Below are positions 16,248 to 24,274 of a DNA stretch of 64,000 nucleotides, in pieces; positions within the stretch are counted from its first letter, which is position 1, and every line of letters starts with the position of its first letter. Source of the stretch: an uncultured Algimonas sp. (lineage in GTDB: Bacteria > Pseudomonadota > Alphaproteobacteria > Caulobacterales > Maricaulaceae); assembly GCF_947498175.1 (NCBI RefSeq), contig NZ_CANMJB010000005.1, positions 1 to 64,000 on the forward strand, written 5' to 3'. Under the pieces are notes generated by a model. The model searched no databases and was not told the origin of the DNA. It saw only the letters and a program-made list of their open reading frames with translations. The position numbers and the translations under genes were made by a program.

Positions 16248-17093
16248 CTAGTGATCGTATCCTGGATTGGTGCGCGCGAGCTTGCGCATCAGACCCGGCC
16301 AGACGAGATTGTCGCCCATGCCCGGCATGAAGGCGGCCGCGCCTTGGCTGTAGACCTTGTTGCCCATTTCCTCTGGCTCTTCGATCAGGTTGCCGTCGCC
16401 GGCAGCCTGCGCCAGGATCTGCACGCGACAGGCATTTTCCAGGAAATAGGTCCGCAGGAACGCCGTGCCTGCGCTCGGCCCCAGTGTCAGCGTGCCGTGG
16501 TTGCGCAACATCAGAAGGCTCTTGCTCCCGAGATCGGCGACGATGCGCTCGCGCTCGTCCAGGTCCAGGGCGATGCCTTCATAGTCGTGATAGGCCAGAT
16601 CGTCATAAACCTGCATCGCCATCTGGGTCAGCCGCATGAGGCCTTGTTTCTGGGCGGAGACGGCCATGCCGTTGGCCGTATGGACATGGATGACGAAGGC
16701 GGCATCGTCGCGCGCCATGTGGACGGCGGAATGGATGGTGAACCCGGCCGGATTGATGAAGTAGGGCGTGTCCTGCTTGATGCCGCCCTTTTCGTCGATC
16801 TTGACAAGCGCGCTGGCCGTCATCTCGTCGAACATCACGCCGTAAGGGTTGATGAGGAACCGATGTTCGCCTTCTTCGTCCGGCAACCGTGCGGAAATAT
16901 GGGTGAACACCAGATCGCTCCAGCCATGCAGGGCGATAAGGCGGTATAGCGCCGCCAGATCCTTGCGGATCCGCCATTCGACGCCGGAGACCTGGCCTTC
17001 CAGCCGGGCGACTGCCGCCGGGTCCGGTATATCGAAGCCCGGAGCCCGTTCCATCGCTTGTTGGATGCGATCGCTATTGGTAGGGGCGTTCAT
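16248..17093 (-). CDS. Class II aldolase/adducin-family protein
   Basis: A 281-residue cytoplasmic protein of the class II aldolase fold. Zinc-binding histidines are visible in HSAVH, FVIHVHTANGMAVS and the C-terminal MLRNHG; LALYRLIALHGWSDLVFTHISARLP is the N-terminal helix-turn segment. Alphaproteobacterial members of this length (adducin-like) have not been tied to a specific sugar phosphate. The ATG at 17093 is chosen because translation upstream of it has no family similarity. This start codon overlaps the start codon of the divergent gene at 17092 on the opposite strand. Confidence 0.92.
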   Translation of the reverse strand: MNAPTNSDRIQQAMERAPGFDIPDPAAVARLEGQVSGVEWRIRKDLAALYRLIALHGWSDLVFTHISARLPDEEGEHRFLINPYGVMFDEMTASALVKIDEKGGIKQDTPYFINPAGFTIHSAVHMARDDAAFVIHVHTANGMAVSAQKQGLMRLTQMAMQVYDDLAYHDYEGIALDLDERERIVADLGSKSLLMLRNHGTLTLGPSAGTAFLRTYFLENACRVQILAQAAGDGNLIEEPEEMGNKVYSQGAAAFMPGMGDNLVWPGLMRKLARTNPGYDH

Positions 17094-18126
17094 GGGCAAA
17101 CCTCTGTCTGTTTTCTGTCTGTTCTGTGTGGCCGTCATCATGACCCAAACCGGCTGCGCCGACAAGGCGCCCTCCGGCAAGGGCGTCACGAACGACGTTG
17201 TGGTGCCGAACGAACAGGCGCCGCCGGGTCCCTTGGAACCGATCGTCCAGACATCACGGTCAGGATTGAGTGCAACCTGGATCGCGGATGGGGCGCATCT
17301 GCAATCGGTAAGGCTGCCCGACGGCACGCAGGTTCTTGCCGGCTTCGCCGCGCCGCGCGACTATGCCGGGGATCACCCCGGTCTGGGGTCGCTCGTCGGA
17401 CGGCGGGAGCTGTCGCTCCCATTGGCTGAACAGGCCGATCCGACCGGCGAGGCCGCGCCGGTCAGCGATGATGCTCCATCCGGACTGTCGGATCGTTACA
17501 GGGCTGCGGTTTGGGAAACGGACCACGATGGCGAGACGCTGATTTTCCGGCATACTGTTCCAGTCGGCAGACCACCCGACACCGGCCATCTGGACCTGAC
17601 GATCCGGACATGGCTGACGGACCGGGAACTGCATGTGCGGCTGTTGGCCATCACCGACCGTCCGACGCCCATTGCGCTGACCCAGCAAGGTCACTGGAAT
17701 GTGGCCGGCCTGTCTGGTGTACCGATCGACGAGCTGACCCTGCAATCGCCGACGGATCAATTCCTGACAGACGGCGAGACGAGGCCGGTCGAAAACACGC
17801 CGTTCGATCTCCGTGCGGCCCGGCCGGTCGGAACCGAGCCGCTCGATTTCGACCTTGTCGCTCCGGGCGAGGGCATACGCCCCATGGTGCGCCTGACGGA
17901 CGGTCTGAGAACGATGACACTGCTATCGGACTATCCCGGCGTCAGGATCTGGACGGGTGAAGATCTAGGTAGGGCCCGGCGCCTCTCGCCCCGAGCCGCA
18001 CTCGGTCTCAGCCCGCAATACGCCCCCGGTGAGCCAGGCATGATCCTGTTGCCCGGCGAAGTTTATCGCCACACCATCATCTACCGGTTCGACGGGCCGG
18101 GTTTTGCGGAAGACCCCCGACCATGA
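17092..18126 (+). CDS. Aldose-1-epimerase-like lipoprotein, catalytic His missing
   Basis: A 344-residue protein with a lipoprotein signal (hydrophobic run, then MTQTGC, Cys near residue 22). The rest is a galactose-mutarotase-like beta-sandwich: the HWNVAG stretch, VENTPFDLR, VRIWTGEDL and a C-terminal GEVYRHTIIYRF. In GalM the NHSYFNL motif holds a catalytic His; the matching residues here are QQGHWNV, so that His appears replaced by Gln. It may bind sugars rather than interconvert anomers. It is first in a five-gene overlapping unit and overlaps the Rieske gene by four bases. Confidence 0.78.
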   Translation: MGKPLSVFCLFCVAVIMTQTGCADKAPSGKGVTNDVVVPNEQAPPGPLEPIVQTSRSGLSATWIADGAHLQSVRLPDGTQVLAGFAAPRDYAGDHPGLGSLVGRRELSLPLAEQADPTGEAAPVSDDAPSGLSDRYRAAVWETDHDGETLIFRHTVPVGRPPDTGHLDLTIRTWLTDRELHVRLLAITDRPTPIALTQQGHWNVAGLSGVPIDELTLQSPTDQFLTDGETRPVENTPFDLRAARPVGTEPLDFDLVAPGEGIRPMVRLTDGLRTMTLLSDYPGVRIWTGEDLGRARRLSPRAALGLSPQYAPGEPGMILLPGEVYRHTIIYRFDGPGFAEDPRP

Positions 18127-19160
18127 CCGGTTTCGTCTACGACATCTGGTACTTCGCCGCTGCGACGCAGGACATTCCGAAATCCGGGCTGCACCGCGTC
18201 GTCATTGCAGGCGAGCCGATCTGCATCGGTCGCCGAGAGGACGGCACCCATTTCGCCATGCGCGACATCTGCCCGCACCGCGCCGCGCCCTTCTCCGCTG
18301 GCTGCCTGAAGAGCGGCGGGGTGGAATGCCCCTATCACGGCTGGGTGTTCGATACGCGGGATGGGCGCTGCACGGAGATCCCGGCGCTGACGGCCGACAG
18401 CGCGGTCGAACCCGAAAAGATCAGGGTGCGGACCTTTCCCGTGGCGCGGACCGGCCATCTGCTATGGGTCTGGATCGGTTCGGACAAGCGTTTCGCGGGC
18501 GAGCCGCCCTTCCCGCCCCCGGCCTTTCCGCTGGTGGACACAAAGCCCGTCATCGACGACGGGATCCGGCTGAATTGCCACGTCGATCACGCCGTGATCG
18601 GCCTGATGGATCCGGCTCACGGCCCCTATGTGCACAAACAGTGGTGGTGGCGCAGCCAAGGCTCCATGCACGAAAAGGCCAAGGCGTTCGAGCCGCGCGA
18701 GCGCGGTTTCGCCATGGCGCGCCATGCGCCGTCCTCCAACTCCGCCGCCTACAAGCTGCTGGGCGGAAAACCAGCCACGGAGATCACCTTCCAGCTGCCC
18801 GGCATCCGCACGGAACATATCACGGTCGGCGACAGAACCGTGCTGAGCTTCACGGCCGTGACGCCCGAGGACGAGGGGCACACCCGCATCCGCCAGCTTT
18901 TCTTCACCGACCATGGCCTGTTCAAATTGCTCTCCCCCATTCTGGGCCTCGGGGCGAAAGCCTTCCTGCGCCAGGACGCCGAGATGGTGGACCTGCAGGC
19001 GCAAGGCCTGCGCTTCGATCCGAGCCTGATGCTGATCGAGGATTCCGACACGCAGGCCAAATGGTACCACCAGCTGAAGAAAAGCTGGGCGCGGTCCAAC
19101 GAGACGGGCGAGCCATTCGAGAACCCCGTCAAGGCGCGCACCTTGCGCTGGCGGAGCTGA
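18123..19160 (+). CDS. Rieske-type aromatic-ring-hydroxylating oxygenase, alpha subunit
   Basis: A 345-residue non-heme iron oxygenase. The N-terminal Rieske domain has the [2Fe-2S] ligands in CPHRAAPFSAG and CPYHGWVF (CxH...CxxH). The C-terminal catalytic domain carries the mononuclear iron site DPAHGPYVH, which matches the D/ExxHxxxxH pattern. This is the vanillate O-demethylase/phthalate-oxygenase-like subgroup that works with a separate reductase; no reductase gene is nearby. The substrate is unknown. The start overlaps the preceding stop (ATGA) and its own stop overlaps the cyanophycinase start (TGATG), so the gene is translationally coupled on both sides. Confidence 0.93.
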   Translation: MTGFVYDIWYFAAATQDIPKSGLHRVVIAGEPICIGRREDGTHFAMRDICPHRAAPFSAGCLKSGGVECPYHGWVFDTRDGRCTEIPALTADSAVEPEKIRVRTFPVARTGHLLWVWIGSDKRFAGEPPFPPPAFPLVDTKPVIDDGIRLNCHVDHAVIGLMDPAHGPYVHKQWWWRSQGSMHEKAKAFEPRERGFAMARHAPSSNSAAYKLLGGKPATEITFQLPGIRTEHITVGDRTVLSFTAVTPEDEGHTRIRQLFFTDHGLFKLLSPILGLGAKAFLRQDAEMVDLQAQGLRFDPSLMLIEDSDTQAKWYHQLKKSWARSNETGEPFENPVKARTLRWRS

Positions 19161-20410
19161 TGGAGCGCTATGGGCGCCTCTTCGCGGGACTGGCCGTCTG
19201 CGCCGCCCTGTCCGCCCCGGCCCGCGCCGCCGACGGAACGCTCGTCATCGCGGGCGGCGGCGTCGATGCCGCCAATGCGGACGTCTGGGGCGCCTTCGTC
19301 CGGGCGGCGGAAGGCGACGGCCCCGTCGTGATCGTGCTGTCGGCGTCCGGACGGCCTTCGGAATCGGGCGGTTCCGCGCGCGACGCGCTGATCCGCCACG
19401 GCGCCGACCCCGATGCGGTCCGTGTCGCGCCCCTGGCCGTGATGGACGATCCCTCGACGCCGGACACGGACGAGTCCCTGTGGGCGGCCAACGCGACCGA
19501 TCCGGAAATAGCGGGCCTGTTGCGCTCGGCTTCCGCCATCTGGTTCACGGGCGGCGACCAATCCCGGACGACGGCCTTGCTGCGCCCGGACGGCCGGGCG
19601 ACGCCCGCGCTAAGCGCGATCCTGGCGGCGCATCGGGACAGCGCGGCCGTCGGGGGCACGAGCGCGGGCGCGGCGGTCCTTTCCGATCCGATGATCGTCC
19701 AGGGCGACAGCTTCACCGCCCTGACGGGCGCGACCGACGGCGAACCGGTCCGCCTCTCACCGGGTTTGGGGGTCTTCGCGCCCGGGATCGTGGACCAGCA
19801 TTTCGGCGAACGGGCGCGCTTGGGGCGGCTCGTCGCCGCCCTGGCCCAGCTCGAAGAGCCTTCGCGCAGGATCGGAGTCGGCATCGACGAAGGCACCGCG
19901 CTGGTCGCCCCGCCCGATGGACGCCACCGCATCGTCGGACGCGGCTACGTCACGATCGTCGATGCCCGCTACGCGCGGTTCGAGCCGGCCGGCCCCGTGC
20001 CGGGGCTCCGGGCGCGCGGCGTCCTGCTGCACTTGGCGTCCGGCGGAGACCGGCTCGACGCGGACGGCTTGGCGCCGGTGCCCGCCGGTTGGAAGACCGC
20101 CACGCTCGGTCATGAATATGCCGAGCGCCCGCGCCCTGGCGGCGGCGGGCTGGCATTTCCACGAGAAACGCTCGCCGACCTGCTCGGCGAGGGCCTGCTG
20201 GACAATAGCGGGAGCCGGGTCGCGGATCGCATCAGTTTCGACATGTCGGGCACCGGGCTGCGCTACCGATTCCGCCAGTCGGACGCCTCGTCCGGATATT
20301 GGGGGCGCCCGCCGGACGGCGGGCCGGGCCGTTACACAATCCGCGCGGCGGAGTTCGGGTTCGAACCGGTGCGAGTCGCCATCGACGGAAAGACCGAGGA
20401 AACGCAATGA
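19160..20410 (+). CDS. Cyanophycinase-like serine peptidase (family S51), exported
   Basis: A 416-residue protein. A clear signal peptide (GRLFAGLAVCAALSAPARAA) directs export, so it resembles the extracellular CphE type rather than cytoplasmic CphB. The S51 nucleophile motif GGTSAGAAV holds the catalytic Ser; IVDQHFGERARLGRL carries the conserved His region and GVGIDEGTALV the Asp/Glu block. Cyanophycinases cut multi-L-arginyl-poly-L-aspartate into beta-Asp-Arg dipeptides. The C-terminal 130 residues after the S51 domain are not recognised. The next genes encode an M19 dipeptidase and an M28 peptidase. No cyanophycin synthetase is seen, so scavenging of foreign polymer or general isopeptide hydrolysis are both possible. 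Confidence 0.88.
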   Translation: MERYGRLFAGLAVCAALSAPARAADGTLVIAGGGVDAANADVWGAFVRAAEGDGPVVIVLSASGRPSESGGSARDALIRHGADPDAVRVAPLAVMDDPSTPDTDESLWAANATDPEIAGLLRSASAIWFTGGDQSRTTALLRPDGRATPALSAILAAHRDSAAVGGTSAGAAVLSDPMIVQGDSFTALTGATDGEPVRLSPGLGVFAPGIVDQHFGERARLGRLVAALAQLEEPSRRIGVGIDEGTALVAPPDGRHRIVGRGYVTIVDARYARFEPAGPVPGLRARGVLLHLASGGDRLDADGLAPVPAGWKTATLGHEYAERPRPGGGGLAFPRETLADLLGEGLLDNSGSRVADRISFDMSGTGLRYRFRQSDASSGYWGRPPDGGPGRYTIRAAEFGFEPVRVAIDGKTEETQ

Positions 20411-21561
20411 TCAAGAAGATCCTGATCGGATCGGCCGTCCTTCTGGTCGCGGCCTTCGCCTGGCTGCAACTGGTCTTCGTGCCCGGAACGGATGCGCGGA
20501 TGAACCCGGTCGCGGATCTCGGACCCTACGAGGTGGGCGAGGCGGCGCAAAAGCTGCACGACACGCTCTATGTCGCCGACCTGCACGCCGACAGCCTGAT
20601 GTGGCGGCGCGATGCGTCGAAACGCCAGGATCGCGGGCATGTGGACCTGCCGCGCTTGCGCGAAGGCGGAGTGGACCTCCAGGTCTTCTCCGCCGTCACG
20701 AAGTCCCCGCGCGGATTGAACTTCGCGGAGAACGCGGCCGACGCCCCGGACGACATCACCTTGGTCGCGCTCGCCCAGCTCTGGCCGCCGCGCACCTGGC
20801 AAAGCGTCTACGAACGCGCCGTCTTCCAGGCGCAGCGACTGGCCCGTTACGAAGCCGACCCGGCGAACGATCTGGTCATCGCGCGCACCGCCGCCGACCT
20901 GGACCAACCGGACGGCACGCTGGTCGGCCTGCTGCTGACCGAAGGCGCGCATCCGCTGGAAGGCGACGTGGCCAACGTCCGGCGCCTGTTCGACGAAGGC
21001 TACCGCGCCATGGGGCTGCAACACTTCTTCGACAACGAACTGGGCGGCTCGTTGCACGGCCAGAGCGGAGCGGGGCTGACGGAGTTCGGCGTCGAAGCGG
21101 TGCGGGAGATGTGGCGCCTCGACATCGCGGTGGACCTGGCCCACGCCTCCGAGGCCGTCAGCCGCGACGTGCTGGACATGCCCGAAGGCGGGCCGGTCTT
21201 CATCAGCCATGGCGGCATGCGCGACGACTGTGTCGCCAGCCGGCAGCGCAACCTGCCGGACGCGCTGCTGCGGCGCATCGCGCAGCGCGGCGGCATCGTC
21301 GGGATCGGCTATTTCGAAGGCGCAGTCTGCGATATCACGCCCGGCGGGATCGCCAATGCTATCGTCAAGGCCATCGACCTGATGGGTGTGAAGGCCGTCG
21401 CGCTCGGCTCCGACTATGACGGCACCGTCGCGACCGCGTTCGACACATCGCAACTGGCCGTCATCACCCATCAACTGATCGAAGCGGGACTGTCGGAGTC
21501 CGACATCCGCGCCGTCATGGGCGGAAATGTCCGTCGTTTCTTCGAAGAAAGCCTGCCGTAA
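20407..21561 (+). CDS. Membrane dipeptidase (peptidase family M19)
   Basis: A 384-residue zinc dipeptidase of the renal-dipeptidase family. Metal ligands are visible in VADLHADSL (HxD), the bridging Glu in LTEGAHPLEGD, His in VFISHGGMRDD and the final GSDYDGT. One N-terminal hydrophobic helix (residues about 4-22) acts as an anchor or uncleaved signal, putting the enzyme in the periplasm. M19 enzymes have broad specificity and include ones that cleave dipeptides with unusual bonds or D-residues. It starts within the stop of the cyanophycinase gene and its stop overlaps the next ATG (TAATG). Breaking down dipeptides released by the cyanophycinase is a reasonable inference. Confidence 0.93.
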   Translation: MIKKILIGSAVLLVAAFAWLQLVFVPGTDARMNPVADLGPYEVGEAAQKLHDTLYVADLHADSLMWRRDASKRQDRGHVDLPRLREGGVDLQVFSAVTKSPRGLNFAENAADAPDDITLVALAQLWPPRTWQSVYERAVFQAQRLARYEADPANDLVIARTAADLDQPDGTLVGLLLTEGAHPLEGDVANVRRLFDEGYRAMGLQHFFDNELGGSLHGQSGAGLTEFGVEAVREMWRLDIAVDLAHASEAVSRDVLDMPEGGPVFISHGGMRDDCVASRQRNLPDALLRRIAQRGGIVGIGYFEGAVCDITPGGIANAIVKAIDLMGVKAVALGSDYDGTVATAFDTSQLAVITHQLIEAGLSESDIRAVMGGNVRRFFEESLP

Positions 21562-22508
21562 TGAAACAACTTCTCCTCGCCTCCGCCCTCTTTCTCGCTG
21601 CATGTTCGTCGGGGCAAACGATGACGAAAGAGGCCTCCACCGCCGATCTCGCGCTGGCGACCGAAGTGATGCGGGCTCTGTCCGCAGACGACATGGAGGG
21701 CCGCCTTTGGGGCACGCAGGCCAATGCCCGCGCCCGGGCTTACATTGCCGCACAGGCAGCCGCGCTAAACGGCGGCCTGATGCCAGAGGAACAGGCTTTC
21801 ACACGCACCGTGACCCGGGACGGTGAAACCTTCGAGGTCACAGGAACGAACCTGATCACGACCTTGCCGGGCCGCGAGCCGGGCGGCCCCGTGTTGGAGG
21901 TCATGGCCCATTTCGACCATATCGGCATGACGGAAGACGGAGAAATCTACAACGGCGCGGACGACAATGCCTCCGGCGTCGGCGCGCTGTTAGCGATCCT
22001 GAAGGATTTCACGCAAGATCCGCCCGAACACGACATCAACGTCGTCTGGCTCGACACGGAGGAGTTCGGTTTGGCGGGTGCTTATGAATATGTTGCAGCC
22101 CGCGTCGATGACAGACCGCGCGTCGCCATGAATCTCGACATGATCGCCCAGAACGAAGACGGCCAAATCTACATGTCGGGCAGCCACCACACACCGGCCT
22201 TGCGCCCGGTCGTGGAAGCGGCGGCAGACGGGATTCCCCTGAGGCTGACATTCGGCAACGACCGGCCCGAAGACGGGCCCGACGATTGGTCCATGGCCTC
22301 CGACCATGCCGCCTTCCATACGGTCGGGATCCCGTTCGTCTATCTGGGCGTTGCCGACCATGCGCATTATCACAAGACGACGGATACGTTCGAAACCATC
22401 CCGCTGGACACCTACCATGCGGCCGTGCAGCTGGCCGTGAATACGGCGCGGGCACTGGACGAGAATCTGGACGCTCTGGCGCGGCCCAAGGCCGAAACCG
22501 TCCCTTAA
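21561..22508 (+). CDS. M28-family zinc peptidase lipoprotein
   Basis: A 315-residue lipoprotein (signal ends LAACSS, Cys near residue 14). The M28 zinc sites are present: MAHFDHIGM, NGADDNASGVGALLA with the bridging Asp, WLDTEEFGLAGAYEY with the catalytic Glu pair, NLDMIAQ, and the C-terminal His in DHAAFHTVGIPFVYLG. M28 aminopeptidases remove N-terminal residues from peptides in the periplasm. It is last in the coupled operon (17092-22508). Together with the S51 and M19 enzymes it makes a three-step exported peptide-degrading set. Confidence 0.93.
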   Translation: MKQLLLASALFLAACSSGQTMTKEASTADLALATEVMRALSADDMEGRLWGTQANARARAYIAAQAAALNGGLMPEEQAFTRTVTRDGETFEVTGTNLITTLPGREPGGPVLEVMAHFDHIGMTEDGEIYNGADDNASGVGALLAILKDFTQDPPEHDINVVWLDTEEFGLAGAYEYVAARVDDRPRVAMNLDMIAQNEDGQIYMSGSHHTPALRPVVEAAADGIPLRLTFGNDRPEDGPDDWSMASDHAAFHTVGIPFVYLGVADHAHYHKTTDTFETIPLDTYHAAVQLAVNTARALDENLDALARPKAETVP

Positions 22509-22530
22509 CGTCTTCGCGTCACGAAGCCCT

Positions 22531-22788
22531 ATGGCTGCCCAGAAACCGTCATGGACCGTCTATATGCTACGCTGCGCCGACGGCACGCTCTATACGGGGA
22601 TCGCGCGTGATGCGAACGCCCGGCTGGCGGCCCACAATTCAGGGCGCGGAGCGAAGTATACGCGTGCGCGGCGACCCGTCGCAATGGTCTGGTCCGAACC
22701 GGCCCCGTGCCGGTCAACGGCCTCAAAGCGCGAATACGCCATCAAACAGATGCGGCGCCCTGATAAGCTGGCGCTCCTGCAGGCATGA
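22531..22788 (+). CDS. GIY-YIG nuclease-domain protein (UPF0213/YhbQ type)
   Basis: An 85-residue stand-alone GIY-YIG domain. It opens WTVYMLRCADGTLYTGIARD, with the YML and YTG strands that define the fold, then RLAAHNSGRGAKYTRAR with the conserved Arg, and SKREYAIKQMRRPDKLALL with the metal-binding Glu. Small YhbQ-like members are thought to take part in DNA repair, but the evidence is thin. It follows the M28 gene by about 20 bases and ends just before a terminator. Confidence 0.9.
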   Translation: MAAQKPSWTVYMLRCADGTLYTGIARDANARLAAHNSGRGAKYTRARRPVAMVWSEPAPCRSTASKREYAIKQMRRPDKLALLQA

Positions 22789-22791
22789 AAA

Positions 22792-22813
22792 GGGCCGCTC
22801 CGGGGAGCGGCCC
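22792..22813. terminator. Terminator hairpin
   Basis: GGGCCGCTC pairs with GAGCGGCCC around a short loop, directly after the GIY-YIG stop and before the convergent DUF2383 gene. The U-tract is weak, so its strength is uncertain. Confidence 0.6.
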
Positions 22814-22836
22814 GATCTCAAGAATACGGGGTCGAT

Positions 22837-23274
22837 CTAGAGCGCATTGTCCAGCGCGTCGGCGAAACGCTCGCCTTCGCGGGCATCGGCATGCGCCTTC
22901 TGCAGCAATTCGCGCGTGCGCGGTTGCAGCGCTTCGTCTTTCAGCACGTCCTCGATCTTGTCGGCCAGGAACTCCTCGCCATCGTCGATCGCCTCGATCG
23001 CGGCTTTTTCGTCGTCGGCGAACAGCGTCGTAAACGACGTCCAGGCGCGGTGCGCGGCACCGGCGACGGACCCGGCCGTGGACGGCGCGCCGCCCAGTTT
23101 CTGCACTTCGGCCTGAAACTCCCGGATGAGTCCGGCGCGGCGTTCGGCGCGTTCGCGGAAATTGCTTTGCAGCGCGTAGCTGTCGTCGGACACCTCCACG
23201 CAAGTCTCGTAGCCCTTATGGCTATCGATCAACACTTTCGTCACATCGTTGAGAATGTCGATATCTTTGGTCAT
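22837..23274 (-). CDS. PA2169-type four-helix-bundle protein (DUF2383)
   Basis: A 145-residue ferritin-like helical protein. The ATG at 23274 is chosen; the frame upstream of it runs antisense into the next gene and has no family similarity. The sequence opens with DIDILNDVTKVLIDSHKGYETC, typical of DUF2383, followed by a long amphipathic helix with ERAERRAGLIREFQAEV. Metal ligands are not as clear as in true ferritins. Homologues are stress-induced in several proteobacteria. A perfect EcfG-type promoter lies 43-67 bases upstream (23317-23341), which supports regulation by the general stress response. Confidence 0.9.
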   Translation of the reverse strand: MTKDIDILNDVTKVLIDSHKGYETCVEVSDDSYALQSNFRERAERRAGLIREFQAEVQKLGGAPSTAGSVAGAAHRAWTSFTTLFADDEKAAIEAIDDGEEFLADKIEDVLKDEALQPRTRELLQKAHADAREGERFADALDNAL

Positions 23275-23316
23275 GGACTGTCTCCTATATTGGTCCGTTG
23301 CAAGCTCCGATCGATC

Positions 23317-23341
23317 AACGCCGGTCCGGGGCCGCCGTTCC
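23317..23341 (-). promoter_or_regulatory. EcfG-type general stress promoter of the DUF2383 gene
   Basis: On the minus strand GGAAC (23341-23337), 16 bases, then CGTT (23320-23317). This matches the alphaproteobacterial general stress sigma factor consensus exactly and lies just upstream of the DUF2383 start. Confidence 0.75.
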
Positions 23342-23383
23342 ATTGCGCTTGACAGGTTCGGCCCGCGTCCCGACATCGCGCCT

Positions 23384-24274
23384 GTGTCCGACAACCCGCA
23401 ACCCCCGAGCCTGTCCCTGTCGCAGCACTTCGCCCGCGAAGTCGGCGATCTGCGCCTGGCCGACGACGATACGCCCGCCGAAGCCGTCGGCGCGGTGCGG
23501 CGCGTGCTCGACCGCACGGCGTCGCGCTACGCCCGCTCAACGACCGATCCCGCCCTGCAGCGCGCGGGACAATGGCTGGTCGAAATCGTCAAATCGGGCA
23601 CAGGTCTGATCGACCGGGCAAGCCATGCCGACGTCGTCTGGGACGAAGTCGCCCGAAAGCCCGGCTTCACCATCAAACTCCGGCCGTCTCTCTTCTATGG
23701 CGGTGCGGCGCTGCTCGGCGCTGCCGGGCTGATACAAGGGGTCGGCCTTGCGGTCTGGGGGGCGGTGGGCCTGGCCGGGCTTCACGCCATGGCCACGCTC
23801 AACCTGTCGCGCTTGCCATTCTGGCCCAAACCTGTCGGCATCGAAGATGCGGCGGGTCGAATGCGCCGGGCCTCCGCCGTGGTGCGACTCGACCAGGCCG
23901 GACTCATCGGGCAGGTCACAGATGCGCTGAAAACGGCTGATTACATCCTTTTGCGGCTATCCGCCCCAATGCCGGAAAACCACTGGCGCGACGATGCGAG
24001 ACTGACGGCGCTGTTGCAAGGTCTGCTAGAAGCAGGCCGCGCGGACGACCCGGCCTTCGCGCTGGAACTGTCGCGTCGCGAACTGCCGACCTTGATCGAG
24101 GGGGCTGGCTTGCGGCAGGTCGATTATTCCGAAGACACGGCGAACTGGTTCGACCGGTTGCCCGTCCCCGCGAATTCAACAAGCGGCTCTGATATGGAAA
24201 CAGCCGCCCCGGCGCTCGTCACGGATGACGGGCGCGTCGTGCGGCGCGGTACGGTCTGGGTGCGACGCGGATGA
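23384..24274 (+). CDS. Membrane protein paired with an Hsp70-like ATPase
   Basis: A 296-residue protein of no recognised family. No ATG fits; GTG at 23384 is chosen because the frame upstream overlaps the divergent promoter region. The N-terminal 100 residues are soluble and helical (EAVGAVRRVLDRTASRY). A Gly/Ala-rich hydrophobic hairpin spans about residues 103-136, then a soluble C-terminal domain has ADYILLRLSAP and LSRRELPTLIEGAG. The stop overlaps the start of the Hsp70-like gene (ATGA), so the two are made together. Both proteins carry a central membrane hairpin, which suggests a membrane complex, but that is inference. Confidence 0.7.
   Translation: MSDNPQPPSLSLSQHFAREVGDLRLADDDTPAEAVGAVRRVLDRTASRYARSTTDPALQRAGQWLVEIVKSGTGLIDRASHADVVWDEVARKPGFTIKLRPSLFYGGAALLGAAGLIQGVGLAVWGAVGLAGLHAMATLNLSRLPFWPKPVGIEDAAGRMRRASAVVRLDQAGLIGQVTDALKTADYILLRLSAPMPENHWRDDARLTALLQGLLEAGRADDPAFALELSRRELPTLIEGAGLRQVDYSEDTANWFDRLPVPANSTSGSDMETAAPALVTDDGRVVRRGTVWVRRG

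Noticed and set aside
18104-19159. Extension of the cyanophycinase frame upstream to 18104
   Set aside because: This part is a shadow of the Rieske gene; the signal peptide right after ATG 19160 marks the true start.
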